Positions 10,263 to 20,100 of a stretch of DNA of 64,000 bases are shown here, piece by piece. Every line of letters starts with the position of its first letter. The stretch's first letter is position 1. The notes beneath the pieces were generated by a model, which did no database searches, was not told the origin of the DNA, and worked only from the letters and a program-made list of their open reading frames with translations. The DNA lies in contig NZ_VFNU01000001.1 in assembly GCF_006715725.1 (NCBI RefSeq), positions 5,146,001 through 5,210,000 on the forward strand, in the 5' to 3' direction. Source of the DNA: Nocardioides sp. SLBN-35. Its GTDB lineage: Bacteria > Actinomycetota > Actinomycetes > Propionibacteriales > Nocardioidaceae. A program made the position numbers and the translations under genes.

Positions 10263-11402
10263 ATGTCGTCGCCCTCCCCGCTGCCCGCCGGCGCGCGCGT
10301 GCTGCACGTCGGGCCTCACAAGACCGGCACGACGGCACTGCAGAGCGCGTTCCACCTGGCCCGGAAGGCCGCCGCGGAGCAGGGGGTCCGCTACCTGTCG
10401 CGCAGCCAGCACGACGCGCGGGCGGCCCGCTACGTCACCGACCGGATGGTCGCCGGCCGCGACCCGGCCCGGGCCGAGAAGGCGTGGCGGTCCGTGGTGG
10501 AGGGGCTCACCGCTCCCGGCCCCGAGCGCCGCGTGTTCAGCAGCGAGTTCCTCTCGGACGCCACAGACGAGCAGGTCGCGCGGATCGTCGGCGAGGTCGG
10601 CGCCGAGGACCTGTGGGTAGTGGTCACCCTGCGTCCGCTCGCCCGGATCCTGTCGTCGCAGTACCAGCAGGGCCTGCAGCGACAGAGTCGCCACACGTAC
10701 GACGCCTGGCTGCGGATGGTGCTCGCCGACGACGTCTCCGATCCGGAGCCGCGGGAATTCTGGAACCGGCACCGCCATGATGCGCTCGCGCGCAGGTGGT
10801 CCGGCCACGTCGGCGCCGAGCGGGTGATCGTCGTCGTCCTCGACCCCCGCGACCACACCTTCCTCCCCCACACCTTCGAGCAGCTCCTCGGCCTGTCGCG
10901 CGAGACCCTCGCCGGCCAGGACGCACGGGAGAACCGGTCGCTCACCGCCGACGAGGCCGAGGTGCTGCGCCGCTTCAACGGCAGCTACGCCGACCTCGGC
11001 CTTCAGCCCGATCACTACGTCCGACTGTTCCGCCACCTCAAGGACCACCTCAAGGAGCGCGCGCCCGGGCCCGGGGAGGCGCCACTCGTCACGCCGGACT
11101 GGGCGGTCGAGCGCGCCAACGCGATCGGGGCCGCGATGGCCGCGGCCATCCGCGATCTCGGCGTTCCGGTGTACGGCGACCTCGACTCGATCTCCGCGAC
11201 CCGGCCCAGCGGCGTCGACGCCACCCCCGAGCCGCCTGCGGCGATCGACGCGGGCGTGGCCGCATGGTTCGGCGCGGGGCTGGCGCTGGCGGCCGAGCGG
11301 CTGGTCGCACAGTCGCCTGCTGCACCGCCACCGGCGGCGCCGGAGCCCACCGCCGCCGTACCGACCGGGGGGCTGCGGGGAAGGCTCAGTCGCCGAGGCT
11401 GA
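10263..11402 (+). CDS. Sulfotransferase-like protein 1
   Basis: Probable PAPS-dependent sulfotransferase of 379 residues. The P-loop VGPHKTGTTALQ (about 14-25) matches the 5'-phosphosulfate binding site and VTLRPLARILSSQYQQG the 3'-phosphate site. Three paralogues lie close by on the other strand and share the S-x-(W/Y)-QQ ending of the second motif. The ATG is preceded by TATCCT at 6 nt and no ribosome site, suggesting a leaderless message. The stop overlaps the end of the convergent cytidylyltransferase gene by 17 bp. The acceptor is unknown; a wall polymer is inferred from context. Confidence 0.8.
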   Translation: MSSPSPLPAGARVLHVGPHKTGTTALQSAFHLARKAAAEQGVRYLSRSQHDARAARYVTDRMVAGRDPARAEKAWRSVVEGLTAPGPERRVFSSEFLSDATDEQVARIVGEVGAEDLWVVVTLRPLARILSSQYQQGLQRQSRHTYDAWLRMVLADDVSDPEPREFWNRHRHDALARRWSGHVGAERVIVVVLDPRDHTFLPHTFEQLLGLSRETLAGQDARENRSLTADEAEVLRRFNGSYADLGLQPDHYVRLFRHLKDHLKERAPGPGEAPLVTPDWAVERANAIGAAMAAAIRDLGVPVYGDLDSISATRPSGVDATPEPPAAIDAGVAAWFGAGLALAAERLVAQSPAAPPPAAPEPTAAVPTGGLRGRLSRRG

Positions 11403-12792
11403 AGGGGTCGTCCTTGCGGACGTCGTAGACGTGCCCCGACTGGTCGGAGATGAGCACGTCGACCGAGGTGCGCGCGACCGTCTGGGAGCCGAGCAGGGTG
11501 CCGGGGGCCTCCTGGCCGAAGGCCTTGGTGCGCATCGGGGTGGCGGTCCGCTCGGGGTTGATGCAGTTGACCCGCACGCCCGCGTCGGCCCACTCGTCGG
11601 CGAGCGCCTGGGTCAGGTTGACCGTGGCGGCCTTCGCCGAGGAGTAGAGGCTGTAGCCGCTGCGACCGCGGGTGTAGGAGCTCGACGTGAACAGGAGCAG
11701 GGAGCCCTGGGAGGCGGCGAGGTGGGGGTAGAACTCCTGAGCGATGAAGATCGGCCCGAGGTAGTTGATCTCGGTGGCGGCGTAGACCGTCTCCTCGGTG
11801 GTCTCGAGGAGCTCGCCGCGGGGCAGCACGCCGGCGGTGTTGACGACGAAGTCGATGGTGCCGGCCTTGGCGATCGCCTCCTTCGCCGCGGCGGCGACGT
11901 CGGAACGACGGCCCACGTCGGTGTTGGTGGTCGACCGGCTGAAGGTGAGCACGGTGGCGCCGTAGGACTGCGCGAGCTCGGCGATGTCGGCACCGATGCC
12001 GTAGCTGCCGCCGAAGACGACCATCGTCCTGCCCTCGAGCGCGGCGCGGTAGCCGGCGTCGTCCTTCGCGCGGGGCAGGTCGATGCCGGTGAGCTGGAAG
12101 AGCTTGTCGGCGATGTAGACGTCGATCGGCTCGGTGACCTTCATGTTCCGGTCGTCGCCGTGGACCACGATGATCGGCTCGTCGGGCAGGTACTTCAGCA
12201 CGACGCTGCAGTCGTCGGTGGCGGTGAAGTCGGGGTCGCCGGCGGCGATCTCGTAGGCCCGGGCGAGGACGTCGAGCCGGAAGGCCTGGGGCGTCTGGCC
12301 GCGGCGCAGCGACGCGCGCGGCGGGATGCTGCGGATGGTGTCGTCGGTGGCGACCTCGATGATCGTGTCGGCCGACGGGATGGCGACGTCGACGGCCGGG
12401 TAGCGCTCCAGCGCGGTGAAGCACTCGCCGATGATCCGCGGCGTGACGAGCGGGCGGACCGCGTCGTGGAGCAGGATCCGGGTCTCGGCGACGTCGCCGG
12501 TCCCGGCCAGGTGGTCGATCGCACGCTGGGTGGTGTCGTTGCGGGTCTCGCCGCCCTCGAGGATCGCGGTGACCTTGGGGTAGGCGCCGCCGCGGGTGAT
12601 GTCGCGCACCGCGTCGGTGTGGCCGGGCGTCATCATCACGACGACCTCGTCGACGTCGGCGTGGTCGTGCAGTGCGAGCAGGGTGTGCTCGAGCAGGGTC
12701 TTGCCCGCGACCTTGATCAGCTGCTTGGGGATGTCGAGTCCGACCCGGCTCCCGACACCACCGGCGAGCAGGACGGCGACATTCCTCGTCAT
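11386..12792 (-). CDS. Bifunctional cytidylyltransferase/SDR dehydrogenase, probably CDP-ribitol synthesis
   Basis: The 468-residue fusion has an IspD/TarI-like domain (1-230: VLLAGGVGSRVGLDIPKQL, HDAVRPLVTPRII) and an SDR domain (245-468: VVFGGSYGIGADIAELA, VNTAGVLPRG, YSLYSSAKAA with the YxxxK pair). This order matches the Haemophilus Bcs1/Acs1 enzyme, which reduces ribulose 5-phosphate and makes CDP-ribitol. An IspD role in isoprenoid synthesis would not explain the SDR half. It is last in a minus-strand operon with a teichoic-acid-polymerase-like gene, which supports polyol-phosphate precursor supply. Confidence 0.85.
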   Translation of the reverse strand: MTRNVAVLLAGGVGSRVGLDIPKQLIKVAGKTLLEHTLLALHDHADVDEVVVMMTPGHTDAVRDITRGGAYPKVTAILEGGETRNDTTQRAIDHLAGTGDVAETRILLHDAVRPLVTPRIIGECFTALERYPAVDVAIPSADTIIEVATDDTIRSIPPRASLRRGQTPQAFRLDVLARAYEIAAGDPDFTATDDCSVVLKYLPDEPIIVVHGDDRNMKVTEPIDVYIADKLFQLTGIDLPRAKDDAGYRAALEGRTMVVFGGSYGIGADIAELAQSYGATVLTFSRSTTNTDVGRRSDVAAAAKEAIAKAGTIDFVVNTAGVLPRGELLETTEETVYAATEINYLGPIFIAQEFYPHLAASQGSLLLFTSSSYTRGRSGYSLYSSAKAATVNLTQALADEWADAGVRVNCINPERTATPMRTKAFGQEAPGTLLGSQTVARTSVDVLISDQSGHVYDVRKDDPFSLGD

Positions 12793-12812
12793 GGCTGGCA
12801 GTCTCCCACGGG

Positions 12813-13946
12813 TCAGGAGCGGCGGAGGATTCGGCGCCGGAGCTCGGCGACGATGGCGCGGCCGCTGACGGCGTCGAGCGAGCGGGCAGGCGTCGCGGCG
12901 GGAGACTGGGGCGCGAGCGTGAGGGCGACGCGGAAGTACGCCTCCATCATCCGGCCGGCCGACGCGACGTCCACGACCTCGGGGACCTCGACCTCGACGG
13001 GGTGGGAGGCGGGGTCGCTGGACAGGTGGCGCACGTCGCCCAGCACCCGGGCGCCGGACGACTCCAGCGCCTCGACCCACTCGGCGACGTACTCGTTGGC
13101 GCGCTCGGCCGCCCACCGGGGCACCCGCACGGTCTGGTGCCGAGGCGCGGCCTCCACGACCGAACGCAGCTTGATCCTGCGGGTGTCGCCTGCGGTGGCC
13201 ATCCACGCGTCGAGGTCTCCGCCGTGCTCGCGGTAGGCGGTGGCGAAGTGCCGGAGCATCTCGGCCTCGGGCATCGGCAGGGACAGGTTGCGCGACGGCG
13301 ACGGCTCGAGCAGCTGGGGGACCCCGAGCAGGCTCTCGAAGGCGCGCAGCAGCCACGCGTGGTCGGTCGGGTCGAGCACGACGAAGACCAGGTTCTCCTC
13401 GCCGAACGCCGCACCCCAGTCCTGCAGCACGCGGCGGGGATTGAGCCGCCGCAACGGCTGGCCCGGGACGAAGCCGGCACCCACGCCGCCGAGCGGCTCC
13501 TCGGCGAAGGTGGTGCGCAGCCAGTCGTCGAGCGGCTGGGGGTGGGCGCGGCGCAGGCCCTGCTGCCAGCGCGAAGCGAGCTGAGGTGCGAGCGCGCGGA
13601 TCGTGCAGACGACGTACGACGGCCCGAGCTCCTCGCGCAGCCCGCGGATGCGGTCGGGCTGGGCCAGCGACAGGGACTCGCTCGACCAGAACGTGCGCCG
13701 GGCCGTGGACGTGCGGAACTCGTGGGCGAGCTGCTGCCAGCGCTCGTGCTCGGCGCCCCAGTAGGACCGGACGTTGCCGGCCGCGGTGATGGCCACCTTC
13801 CGCTCGTGCGCCCGGCGCGAGACGTTGTGGGCGCCGTGCTGCTCGAGCGCGGCACGCGCGGCCCACAGCGAGTGCTGGAGTGCGGTGGTGCCGGTCTTCG
13901 GCATGCCGATGTGGAGCAGCCTGGAACCGTCGGGAAGGGAGTCCAT
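12813..13946 (-). CDS. Sulfotransferase-like protein 2
   Basis: Probable PAPS-dependent sulfotransferase, 377 residues. LLHIGMPKTGTTALQ (about 10-24) is the phosphosulfate loop and TIRALAPQLASRWQQGLRR the second binding motif; ERANEYVAEWVEALE near the C-terminus recurs in paralogue 4. The start overlaps the stop of gene 3 by one base (TGATG). The GMPKTGTT loop is intact, so activity is likely; the acceptor is not predictable. Confidence 0.82.
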   Translation of the reverse strand: MDSLPDGSRLLHIGMPKTGTTALQHSLWAARAALEQHGAHNVSRRAHERKVAITAAGNVRSYWGAEHERWQQLAHEFRTSTARRTFWSSESLSLAQPDRIRGLREELGPSYVVCTIRALAPQLASRWQQGLRRAHPQPLDDWLRTTFAEEPLGGVGAGFVPGQPLRRLNPRRVLQDWGAAFGEENLVFVVLDPTDHAWLLRAFESLLGVPQLLEPSPSRNLSLPMPEAEMLRHFATAYREHGGDLDAWMATAGDTRRIKLRSVVEAAPRHQTVRVPRWAAERANEYVAEWVEALESSGARVLGDVRHLSSDPASHPVEVEVPEVVDVASAGRMMEAYFRVALTLAPQSPAATPARSLDAVSGRAIVAELRRRILRRS

Positions 13947-15172
13947 CAGCGCTCACCGAGCCGGCGGCGGGCGCGGCGGGCGAGCTCGCGGGCCGCCGTA
14001 CGACGGGCGCCGTCCTGGTCGCGCTCGGTGTCCCAGTGCTCGGCGACGGCCCGGTGCCGCGACCACACCGCCTGCTCGACCGGGCCCGCGAGGTCGCGGT
14101 GCTCGGGGCGGGGGTGGACGCCGGTCAGCTTGCTGATGATGCCGACGGCGAGGGCCGCGGCGGCGCCGGGGTCGATCGCGGTGACAGGGGCGTTCTCGCC
14201 CTCGGCGGGCGCGAGCGCGCGGTCGGAGAGCAGGCCGAGGTCGCCGATGACCCGCGCACCGGACGCCGCGATCCGCTCCGCCATGCCGGCGCCGACCTCG
14301 AGCGCCCGGTCGATCGCCCAGCCGGGGGTCAGCAGCCTCTCGGCGGCGGGGTCGGGCGGTGCGGCCTGCAGGCCGCGGGCGGCGCCGAAGCGGATGAACC
14401 GGCCGTGGTCGGCGCTGGTCCACGGCGCCCGGGCGGTGCGGTCGACCAGCTCCTGCATCAGCGTCGCCTCGGCGAAGGTCAGCGACCGGTTGGTCTTGTC
14501 GGCCGGCGGGCGCAGCAGTCCGTCGGGGAGCCCGAGCAGGCTCTCGAAGGCCGCCGGGAGCCCGCGGTGGTCGCGGTCGTCGACCACGATCACGCTCACC
14601 CGGTCGCCGCCGACGAGCCCGACCCAGCGCTCGACCAGCCGGTCGTGGCGGTGCCGCTGCCAGAAGGACGGGGTGACGGTGCCTCCGTCGGGGTCTTCGG
14701 CCTGGTCGAGGATCGCGCGCAGCCACTCGCCGTACGACGGCACGGGGACGTTCTGGCCGTACTGCTGCCACTGCGAGCCGAGCAGGCGCACGATCGGGCG
14801 CACGGTGATCACGACATGGGTCTGCGGGCCGAGCACGTCGAGGACGGTGCGGGCGCCGTCGTCGGTGGCCTCGCAGTAGACCTCGCTGCTGAGCACGCCG
14901 ATCCGCGGCCGGTCGGCCTGGAGGGCGGCGACCATGGCGTACCACCGCTCGCGGAACGCGTCGATGTCCTTGCCGGGGTCGACCCGGCCGAGGGCGACCG
15001 CCATGGCGGCGTTCATCTCGTGGGCGAGCTCGCCCGGGTAGGCGACGCCATGGGTCGCGAGGGCCTCGCGGGCCTCCCACAGCGCGCCCTGCATCGCGGT
15101 GGTGCCGGTCTTGTAGGGCCCGATGTGGACCAGCGTGGTGCCGTCGGGCAGCGGGGTGATCGGCGCGGTCAT
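13946..15172 (-). CDS. Sulfotransferase-like protein 3
   Basis: Probable PAPS-dependent sulfotransferase, 408 residues. VHIGPYKTGTTAMQGALW (about 13-30) keeps the essential Lys and TGTT, and TVRPIVRLLGSQWQQYGQN is the second motif. The C-terminal tail is longer and basic (ARRTAARELARRARRRLGER), a feature also seen at the end of paralogue 4. The start overlaps the previous stop as ATGA, so it is translated together with the 277-residue orphan upstream. Confidence 0.82.
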   Translation of the reverse strand: MTAPITPLPDGTTLVHIGPYKTGTTAMQGALWEAREALATHGVAYPGELAHEMNAAMAVALGRVDPGKDIDAFRERWYAMVAALQADRPRIGVLSSEVYCEATDDGARTVLDVLGPQTHVVITVRPIVRLLGSQWQQYGQNVPVPSYGEWLRAILDQAEDPDGGTVTPSFWQRHRHDRLVERWVGLVGGDRVSVIVVDDRDHRGLPAAFESLLGLPDGLLRPPADKTNRSLTFAEATLMQELVDRTARAPWTSADHGRFIRFGAARGLQAAPPDPAAERLLTPGWAIDRALEVGAGMAERIAASGARVIGDLGLLSDRALAPAEGENAPVTAIDPGAAAALAVGIISKLTGVHPRPEHRDLAGPVEQAVWSRHRAVAEHWDTERDQDGARRTAARELARRARRRLGER

Positions 15173-16002
15173 CGGGTCCCCCGCAGTCGGGTGAGGAGGG
15201 CGCGGGCCGGCAGCTCCGCCAGGGGTACGACGACCGCCCGGTCCGGCGCGAGGTCGGCCGGCCGCTCGACCTGGCCGAGCATCACCTCGAGCGCGGCGTC
15301 GGCGGCCACGTCGAGCGGGACCAGGCCGCGCTCGGCGGGGACCGGCCACAGCAGCGCGTCGCGGGGCCCGCTGACGGTGACCCCGTCGGCCTCCAGCGCC
15401 GCGAGAGCGGCCCGGCAGGCGTCGCGCATCGCCCGGGCCTCGGCGGGACCGAGGTCGGGATCGGTGTCGAGCGCCCGGCTGATGCAGGCGGTCGCGTCGG
15501 CGGTGCCGTCGACGGCGGTCTGCCAAGCGGGCGGCAGCAGCACCTCGACCTGCGCGACGATCGCGTCGGCGTACGCGCGAGCGGTGTCCTGGCCGCCCGG
15601 CACGCTCTGCGGCGGGATCGGGTCGGCATCGGTGTGGGCGGCCGCTGCGGCGACGTCGAAGCGCGGCCAGCGGCGACCGGCGGCGAGGGTGAGCAGCTCG
15701 TCGAGCGAGGTGACCTCGTCGAGGGACACCGCGAGGTGCACCGGCGCCTCGGCGGTGTGGACCGCCCGGACCTCGGCCACCCAGGCGGCCAGGCCCTCGG
15801 GGGTCGGCTCGGACAGCAGCTCGGCGACGGCGCCGACGACCAGCAGGGTGCGGTCGGCGTCGAGGTCGACCTCGACCACGGTGACGTCGGGCCGCTCGTC
15901 GTCGTCGCGGGTGACCCGCTCGTCCTCCAGCGAGGCCCACCAGGTGGGCACGGCGAAGGCGTTCATCCCGGCGTGGGCGTCGGGCACGTGGAGCAGGCTC
16001 AT
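15169..16002 (-). CDS. Uncharacterised 277-residue protein between sulfotransferase-like genes
   Basis: I do not recognise this protein. It is acidic and Ala/Val/Leu-rich, without signal peptide, membrane helix or nucleotide-binding loop. It begins MSLLHVPDAHAGMNAFAVPT and contains VVEVDLDADRTLLVVGAVAELL and a WPVPAERGLVPLDVAAD stretch. The start is fixed by an ATGA overlap with sulfotransferase-like gene 4 and its stop overlaps the start of gene 3, so it is translationally tied to both. A partner or scaffold for those enzymes is a guess from position. Confidence 0.78.
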   Translation of the reverse strand: MSLLHVPDAHAGMNAFAVPTWWASLEDERVTRDDDERPDVTVVEVDLDADRTLLVVGAVAELLSEPTPEGLAAWVAEVRAVHTAEAPVHLAVSLDEVTSLDELLTLAAGRRWPRFDVAAAAAHTDADPIPPQSVPGGQDTARAYADAIVAQVEVLLPPAWQTAVDGTADATACISRALDTDPDLGPAEARAMRDACRAALAALEADGVTVSGPRDALLWPVPAERGLVPLDVAADAALEVMLGQVERPADLAPDRAVVVPLAELPARALLTRLRGTR

Positions 16003-17171
16003 CCCCTGCCCACCCGTCGCCGGGCGCGGCGGCCGAGCTCGCGGACCAGCTCCCGGCCGCCGTACGACGACAGGTCGGGCGTCTGGGATGCGCCGGACGG
16101 GGTCCTCGCCGCGTGCTGGAGGGCGGCAGTGAACGCGACGTCCATCAGCCGGCCCGCGCTCTCGACGTCGACGGTGGTCGGCACGTCGACCCGCTCCGGG
16201 TAGTCGGCCGGGTCGACGAGCAGGTCGGCCAGATCGCCGACCACGGTGACTCCGGAGTCCTCGACGGCGGAGTTCCACGCCGCGGCGTACTCGTTGGCGC
16301 GCTCGGCGACCCACCGCGGGGCGCGGATGGGGTGCGCCTCGAGAGTGTTGGTGTAGTCGCGCAGCGGGATCCGCGCGAGCACGCCGATCACCTCCATCCA
16401 CGTGGGGTGGTCGCCGCCGTGGTCGGTCCAGGCGCGGTTGAAGTGCCGCAACATCTCGGCCTCCGGGTAGGGCAACGAGGCGTTGCCCTCGGGCACTGGC
16501 TGCAGGATGTCCGGAACCCCCATCAGGCGCTCGAAGACGCGGAAGTTGCGCAGCCTGTCGGTCGGGTCGGGTACGACGAGCACGATCCGCTCCTCGCCGA
16601 AGACTGGGCCCCACTCCTCGACGATGCGACGCAGGCTGAACCGGTGCAGCGACGGCATGAACCTGAGGTAGTCGATGGTCACCTCGCCGTCGGGGGTGAC
16701 CGCGTCGAACTGGTTGACCGCCCATTCGTCCAGCGACTGGGTTCCGCGCCGGCGCAGCCACTGCTGCCACTGGGACACCATCAGCGGCGCCAACGGCCGC
16801 AACGTGACGACGACATGGGTGTCGGACCCGAGCTGGTCGGCGAGATAGGCGACCCGCTCGCCCCGGGCATGGCTCAACGACTCGCTCGACCAGAACGTGC
16901 AGCGGGCGTCGGACTCGCGGAACTCCGTGGCCAGTGCCTGCCAACGCTTCTCCCAGGCGCCCTGCCAGAACTCGGCGAGCCCGCCCGCGGCGACCTGCCC
17001 GACCCGCATCTCGTGCCGGCCATGGTTGACGTTGTGGGCGCCGAGCGCCTCGAGCTCTGGACGGGCTCGGTCGAGTGCGCCCTGCAGCGCGGTCGTCCCC
17101 GTCTTCGGAAGCCCGATGTGGAGGAACCGCGAGCCGTCCGGGAGGGCGTCGGGCAGGTCGACAGAGCGCAT
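15999..17171 (-). CDS. Sulfotransferase-like protein 4
   Basis: Probable PAPS-dependent sulfotransferase, 390 residues. FLHIGLPKTGTTALQGAL (about 15-32) is the phosphosulfate loop and TLRPLAPLMVSQWQQWLRRRG the second site. ERANEYAAAWNSAVEDSG matches the equivalent part of paralogue 2, pointing to tandem duplication. The gene begins 9 nt after the polymerase-like gene stops, placing the sulfotransferases in the same transcript as a teichoic-acid-type polymerase. Confidence 0.82.
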   Translation of the reverse strand: MRSVDLPDALPDGSRFLHIGLPKTGTTALQGALDRARPELEALGAHNVNHGRHEMRVGQVAAGGLAEFWQGAWEKRWQALATEFRESDARCTFWSSESLSHARGERVAYLADQLGSDTHVVVTLRPLAPLMVSQWQQWLRRRGTQSLDEWAVNQFDAVTPDGEVTIDYLRFMPSLHRFSLRRIVEEWGPVFGEERIVLVVPDPTDRLRNFRVFERLMGVPDILQPVPEGNASLPYPEAEMLRHFNRAWTDHGGDHPTWMEVIGVLARIPLRDYTNTLEAHPIRAPRWVAERANEYAAAWNSAVEDSGVTVVGDLADLLVDPADYPERVDVPTTVDVESAGRLMDVAFTAALQHAARTPSGASQTPDLSSYGGRELVRELGRRARRRVGRG

Positions 17172-17180
17172 CGGGTGATC

Positions 17181-20100
17181 CTAGATCTCGGTCCCGAAGA
17201 AGGCCGCCGCCACCCGCTCGGCGGCGTGCCCGTCCATGAAACGGCTGAACCGCTCGTGGAAGGCGGCCACCTCGCCGGCGTACCGCCGCCGTAGTCCGTC
17301 GAGGTCGCGCAGCAGGTCGACGACCTGCTCGGCGGTGTCGACGTGGGGGCCGGGGGCGGTCGGGCCGTAGTCGTAGAGGAAGCCGCGCACACCGCCGACG
17401 TAGGTGTCGAGGTCGGGGACCAGGAAGACCATCGGCCGGTCGGTGAGGGCGAAGTCGAAGCGCAGCGACGAGTAGTCGAGCACGGCGGCGTCGGCGGCGA
17501 GGATCAGGTCGTTGATCTCGGGGTACTCGGTGACGTCGAGGAAGCGCGTGGCCCCGGCGCCGTCGCCGGAGGGGTTGTGGAACCGGTGGCCGCGCAGCAG
17601 CAGGACGTAGTCGGGGCCCAGCTCGCGGGCCGCGGAGGCGACGTCGAGGTGGTGGACGGCGTCGGCCGCGCGCCAGTTGGTGGCCTGGTCGTCGCGCCAC
17701 GTGGGGGCGTAGAGGATCGCCTTCTGGTGGGGCTCGATGCCGAGGCGGCGCCGCACGTCCTCGCGTACGACGGCCGCGCGGTCGCCGACGAGGACGTCGT
17801 CACGGGGATAGCCCTCGCTGTGGATCGCCCCGTCGTAGGCGTACTCGCGGCGGTAGAACTGGTCCATGTCGGGGTCGGGCGTGAGGATCAGGTCCCACTG
17901 CTGCGAGGTGCGGGCCAGCTCGAGCTCGATGCGCCGCGGCGGGTAGTGCTTGGCGTCCCACATCCGGATGCCCATCGACTTCGACGGGTAGCCGTGGAAG
18001 GTCTGCAGCAGCCGCTGGCCGGGGCGCTTGCGGAACCAGCGCTCCGGGTCGATGTTCATGCACAGCTGTCCGGCGGCGGCCAGCACGCGGTACCACTCGC
18101 GGGTGGTCATCACGACGGGCACGGCGCCCTCCGGCACCCACGAGGCGGCGGACGCGACGCCCCAGTAGAGCGTGAGGTCGGGGCGGGTGCGCCGCAGCTC
18201 GTGGTGGAGCGCGAGCTGGCTGTCGGTGGCGGTGGCGCCGACGTAGGACTGGAAGTAGACGGCGTCCGGCTCGAGCGGGATGTCGCCGTCGGCGTACCAC
18301 TCCTGCAGCTGGGTCTGGCCGTAGGGGACGCGCTCGTCGACCGGCACCGGCGGGAGCAGCTCGATGCCGGCGACGCGGCCCTCCTGCACGACGCGGGCGG
18401 AGTAGCTGCGGTGACCAGTGCCGACCATGAAGTGGTGGAGGCGGTCGATGCCGGCCTCTCCGAGCAGGCTGCGCGTGGTGGTGCCGCCGATGGTGACGGC
18501 GAGCCAGAACCAAGCGGGTGCGAGCGGGCGCTCGCCGAGGCCCCAGCGGTCGGCGGTGAGGGTGAGGCTCACGCGGACCGTGCCGTCGGCGGCGGCCGGC
18601 GGCAGGTCGGTGGCGAGGACCTCGGTGCCACCGACCTGGGTGAGGAGGACGATCCGGGCGTCCTGGCCGGGTGCGGCGCCGAGCCAGCGGGCGGTGACGT
18701 CGAGCCGGAGGCCCTCGACGAGGAGGTCGTCGACGACGAGGGTGCCGGCGGTCTCGTAGAGCTCGGTGTCGCCGGACGGGGTGCGGGAGCCGACCAGCTC
18801 GCCCTCGCCGACGCCGAGCCACTGGGGCGCGCCGGCGGCCCAGCCGAGCGGGATCTCGCGGCCCTCGGCCGTGAGCGCCTGGACCTGCCAGCGCCGCTGG
18901 CCGGACCAGGCGGCGGGGAACTGGAGCCGGAACGCCCTCTCGCCGCTCGGCGTGGTGGTGAGCTCGGCGCGGACCTGCTGGGTGCCCTGGGTGACACGTA
19001 GGCCGGTGATCTCGGTGGCGGCGGGGACGAGGGTGCCCTCGACCGTGCGGCCCTGGACGGTGAGGGAGCGCAGCCGCGGGCCGCTGTCGGGACGGATGCG
19101 CAGGCCGACCACGTCGGAGCGCGGGTTGAAGGCGACGACCGACCCGGCGACCGGGCGGGGTGCGAGGTGGTCGCGGCCGATGAATCCGGCCGAGGCCTGC
19201 TCGTCGATGAGCGGGACGGCACCGGTGCGTCGTACGCCGTCGACGTCGATGTCGACCTCGAGGACCCAGGTGCCGGTGCCGTCCGTGGTCGCGGCGACCA
19301 CGTCGGCGACGGGGACGACGGCGGCGAAGGCGCCCCACGAGAAGTCCTGGTGGCGGCGCAGCGCCTGGTTGGCGCGGGCGTCGCGGAACTGGCGGATCTG
19401 CAGCGGGACCCGTTGCCCGGTGGCGCTCTCGACGAGCGCACAGGTGATCGCAGGCGTCGTGCTCATGTGCACGAAGTCGACGGCCGCGAACACGGTCAGC
19501 TCGAGCGTGGTGGCGTCGACCCAGCGCGCCTCGCGCAGCATCGCGCGGAACCGGGTCTCGTCGGCGGTCATCTCGAACAGCTCGGGTGGGATGGCCAGCT
19601 CGGCATCGTCGTGGTGCGGCAGCAGCGCCCAGACCTTGCCGTCGCGGACCTCGGTGGGCCGGTTGCCGCGGGTGAACAGCCGGGCGCCGAGGAAGTCCTC
19701 GAGCGCCTTGCGGTGGTTGTTGCGCAGCAGCCACAGCTTGACCCGCGCCTCGGCGTTGAGCCGGGCCCAGACGTGCTCGTCGGCGGCGTCGAGGAGCATC
19801 GCGACGTGGTCGCGCAGCGTCTGCCACTGGTGCTCGTCGGCCCGCTCGACGTCGGCGATCAGCGGTTGCACGGCCGTGTCGAGCACGCCCCACAGGAACC
19901 ACTCGCGGACCTCGGGCAGCCCGAGTGCCTCGACCCGGTGCCAGGTGTGGTCGTTGCGGTCGATCCAGCCGGCCAGGCCGCTGAGCACGTCGGGCACGGT
20001 GCCGACCTGGACGCCGTCGCGGCGGTCGGTCGGGATGTAGGTGAAGTCGGCCAACAGGTCGAAGGCGGACGCCCGCTCCAGCAGCCCGAGCGCGACGTCG

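Noticed and set aside
11386..12792. IspD of the isoprenoid pathway
   Set aside because: The fused SDR domain and wall-polymer operon fit CDP-ribitol synthesis better; no ispF neighbour.
8479..17768. Recurring GTACGAC/CGTACGAC oligomer at many places
   Set aside because: Occurrences fall mainly inside coding regions at Val-Arg/Ser-Tyr-Asp type codons and show no fixed position; likely codon bias. A strand-skew count would be needed to suggest a chromosome-segregation motif.
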